A stretch of 7,482 bases of DNA, from assembly GCF_015056685.1 (NCBI RefSeq), contig NZ_SVFW01000084.1:1-7482 (forward strand), in the 5' to 3' direction. Of this stretch, positions 6,726 to 7,482 are shown piece by piece (within the stretch, counting starts at the first letter, position 1; every line of letters begins with the position of its first letter). The position numbers and the translations under genes are program-made. The DNA comes from Butyrivibrio sp. (GTDB lineage Bacteria; Bacillota; Clostridia; Lachnospirales; Lachnospiraceae). A model generated the notes under the pieces. That model saw only the letters and a program-made list of their open reading frames with translations, ran no database searches and was not told where the DNA came from.

Positions 6726-6754
6726 TTGCAGCATACTTTGTCATATGTTAGAAT
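6726..6754 (+). promoter_or_regulatory. Possible proximal promoter for the TetR-type gene
   Basis: TTGCAG (6726-6731), a 17-bp spacer, TGT at 6746-6748 and TAGAAT at 6749-6754 give an extended -10 promoter with a weak -35. Transcription would begin near 6761, about 15 bases before the ATG, just ahead of GAGG at 6764-6767. It lies outside both operators, so it could supply basal repressor that is not under autoregulation. Confidence 0.45.
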
Positions 6755-6775
6755 TATGAAAACGAGGATATAAAA

Positions 6776-7381
6776 ATGGGAAAAGCAGCAGATAATAAGA
6801 AATTAAAAATGGAAAATCTTCTCAATACTTCCTTTGAACTTTTCACTTCACAGGGAATAAACAAGACTTCCATTTCAGATATCGTTAATAAGGCAGGCGT
6901 TGCCAAGGGAACCTTCTATCTTTATTTTAAAGATAAATATGATATAAGGAACAGACTCATCGCCCACAAATCCAGTCAACTCTTTATGAAAGCCTATGAA
7001 GCTCTCGGAGATGCCGGAATTGAAGGCTTTGAAGACAGACTTATATTTATAATGGACTATGTTTTGGATGAGCTTGAAGCCAACAAGGGGCTTCTTGCTT
7101 TCATATATAAAGACCTTTCCTGGGCGGTATTCAAAAAAGCTCTCACTTCACCTACTCACAGTGAGGACGTTGACTTTGGAGAAGTTTACAGGAAAATGCT
7201 TGAAGAGTCCGAGCTTGAATTTCAAGACCCGGAAGTAATGCTCTTTCTTATAATAGAGCTTGTTGGTTCAACCGGCTACAGCTCCATTATGTATAATGAT
7301 CCTGTATCCCTTAATGACCTTAAGCCACATCTTGAAAAAACAGTTAGAAATATCATAGAAACTCATACCGTAAAGCATTAA
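6776..7381 (+). CDS. TetR/AcrR-family transcriptional regulator
   Basis: A 201-residue regulator of typical TetR length. The N-terminal helix-turn-helix is clear: residues 13-27 form helix 1 (ending in LFTSQGINKTS), and 31-52 carry ISDIVNKAGVAKGTFYLYF, the signature turn and recognition helix of the family. Residues 55-201 are a diverged, all-helical ligand-binding and dimerisation domain. GAGG at 6764-6767 lies eight bases before the ATG. It is divergent from the transporter operon, and two palindromes in the shared spacer fit a TetR dimer, so it probably represses the exporter, the lipoprotein gene and its own distal promoter. The inducer is unknown; an exported or related hydrophobic compound is the usual pattern. 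Confidence 0.92.
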   Translation: MGKAADNKKLKMENLLNTSFELFTSQGINKTSISDIVNKAGVAKGTFYLYFKDKYDIRNRLIAHKSSQLFMKAYEALGDAGIEGFEDRLIFIMDYVLDELEANKGLLAFIYKDLSWAVFKKALTSPTHSEDVDFGEVYRKMLEESELEFQDPEVMLFLIIELVGSTGYSSIMYNDPVSLNDLKPHLEKTVRNIIETHTVKH

Positions 7382-7395
7382 AAAGGTAAGTCAGC

Positions 7396-7431
7396 GGGGA
7401 CGGTTCCAATGTCATTTAGATAAGAGTCCCC
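7396..7431. repeat. GGGGAC/GTCCCC hairpin after the regulator gene
   Basis: GGGGAC (7396-7401) and GTCCCC (7426-7431) form a 6-bp GC-rich stem with a 24-base loop, 14 bases after the stop codon. GGTTC...CATTTA occurs both in the loop (7402-7418) and just after the hairpin (7434-7445). There is no T run, so a terminator role is doubtful. The GGGGACGGTTCC string resembles, from memory, palindromic repeats scattered in many bacterial genomes, here degenerate on one side. The rest of 7382-7482 shows no gene. Confidence 0.45.
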
Positions 7432-7482
7432 CTGGTTCACATTTAATTAAATAGTATCTTCAAGCAGAGGTGTAAAAGCCTC

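Noticed and set aside
7467..7482. GAGG...CCTC inverted repeat at the window edge
   Set aside because: Only four base pairs are visible and the sequence is cut off, so no function can be assigned.

Overview
The window reads as chromosomal DNA of a Firmicute, most likely a Clostridia/Lachnospiraceae member (Butyrivibrio-like gut or rumen anaerobes are my best guess). The reasons are strong AGGAGG-type ribosome sites, AT-rich spacers, a ferredoxin-tailed aldo/keto reductase typical of anaerobes, a Gram-positive MMPL/RND exporter and a lipoprotein with Leu-x-x-Gly heptads. The taxonomic call is inference.

Layout: (1) 14-1195, plus strand, an aldo/keto reductase with a C-terminal two-cluster [4Fe-4S] domain. 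(2) 1216-1261, a long hairpin that can terminate both converging transcripts. (3) 1293-4283, minus strand, a 996-residue predicted lipoprotein with two separate arrays of 16 heptads each. (4) 4319-4409, a folded, internally duplicated intergenic element. (5) 4407-6524, minus strand, a 12-TM MMPL/RND-family transporter. (6) 6525-6775, a divergent control region with two inverted copies of a palindromic operator, each embedded in one of two overlapping promoters. (7) 6776-7381, plus strand, a TetR-family regulator. (8) 7382-7482, a tail with a GGGGAC/GTCCCC hairpin and no visible gene.

The regulator, transporter and lipoprotein look like one functional unit. The TetR protein probably binds the two operators and shuts down both the exporter-lipoprotein operon and its own distal promoter until a ligand, possibly the exported or a related hydrophobic compound, releases it. 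The transporter would move a lipid-like or amphipathic substrate across the membrane. The lipoprotein, anchored outside, could use its paired heptad arms as a rod or conduit in the cell envelope. The reductase converges on this unit and is separated from it by the terminator, so it is probably not part of it.

The most unusual observations are the equal length of the two heptad arms and the 410-residue insert between them, which holds a Thr-rich repeat tract and a run of 12-residue helical repeats. Also notable are the mirror-symmetric operator/promoter region and the duplicated hairpin element between transporter and lipoprotein.
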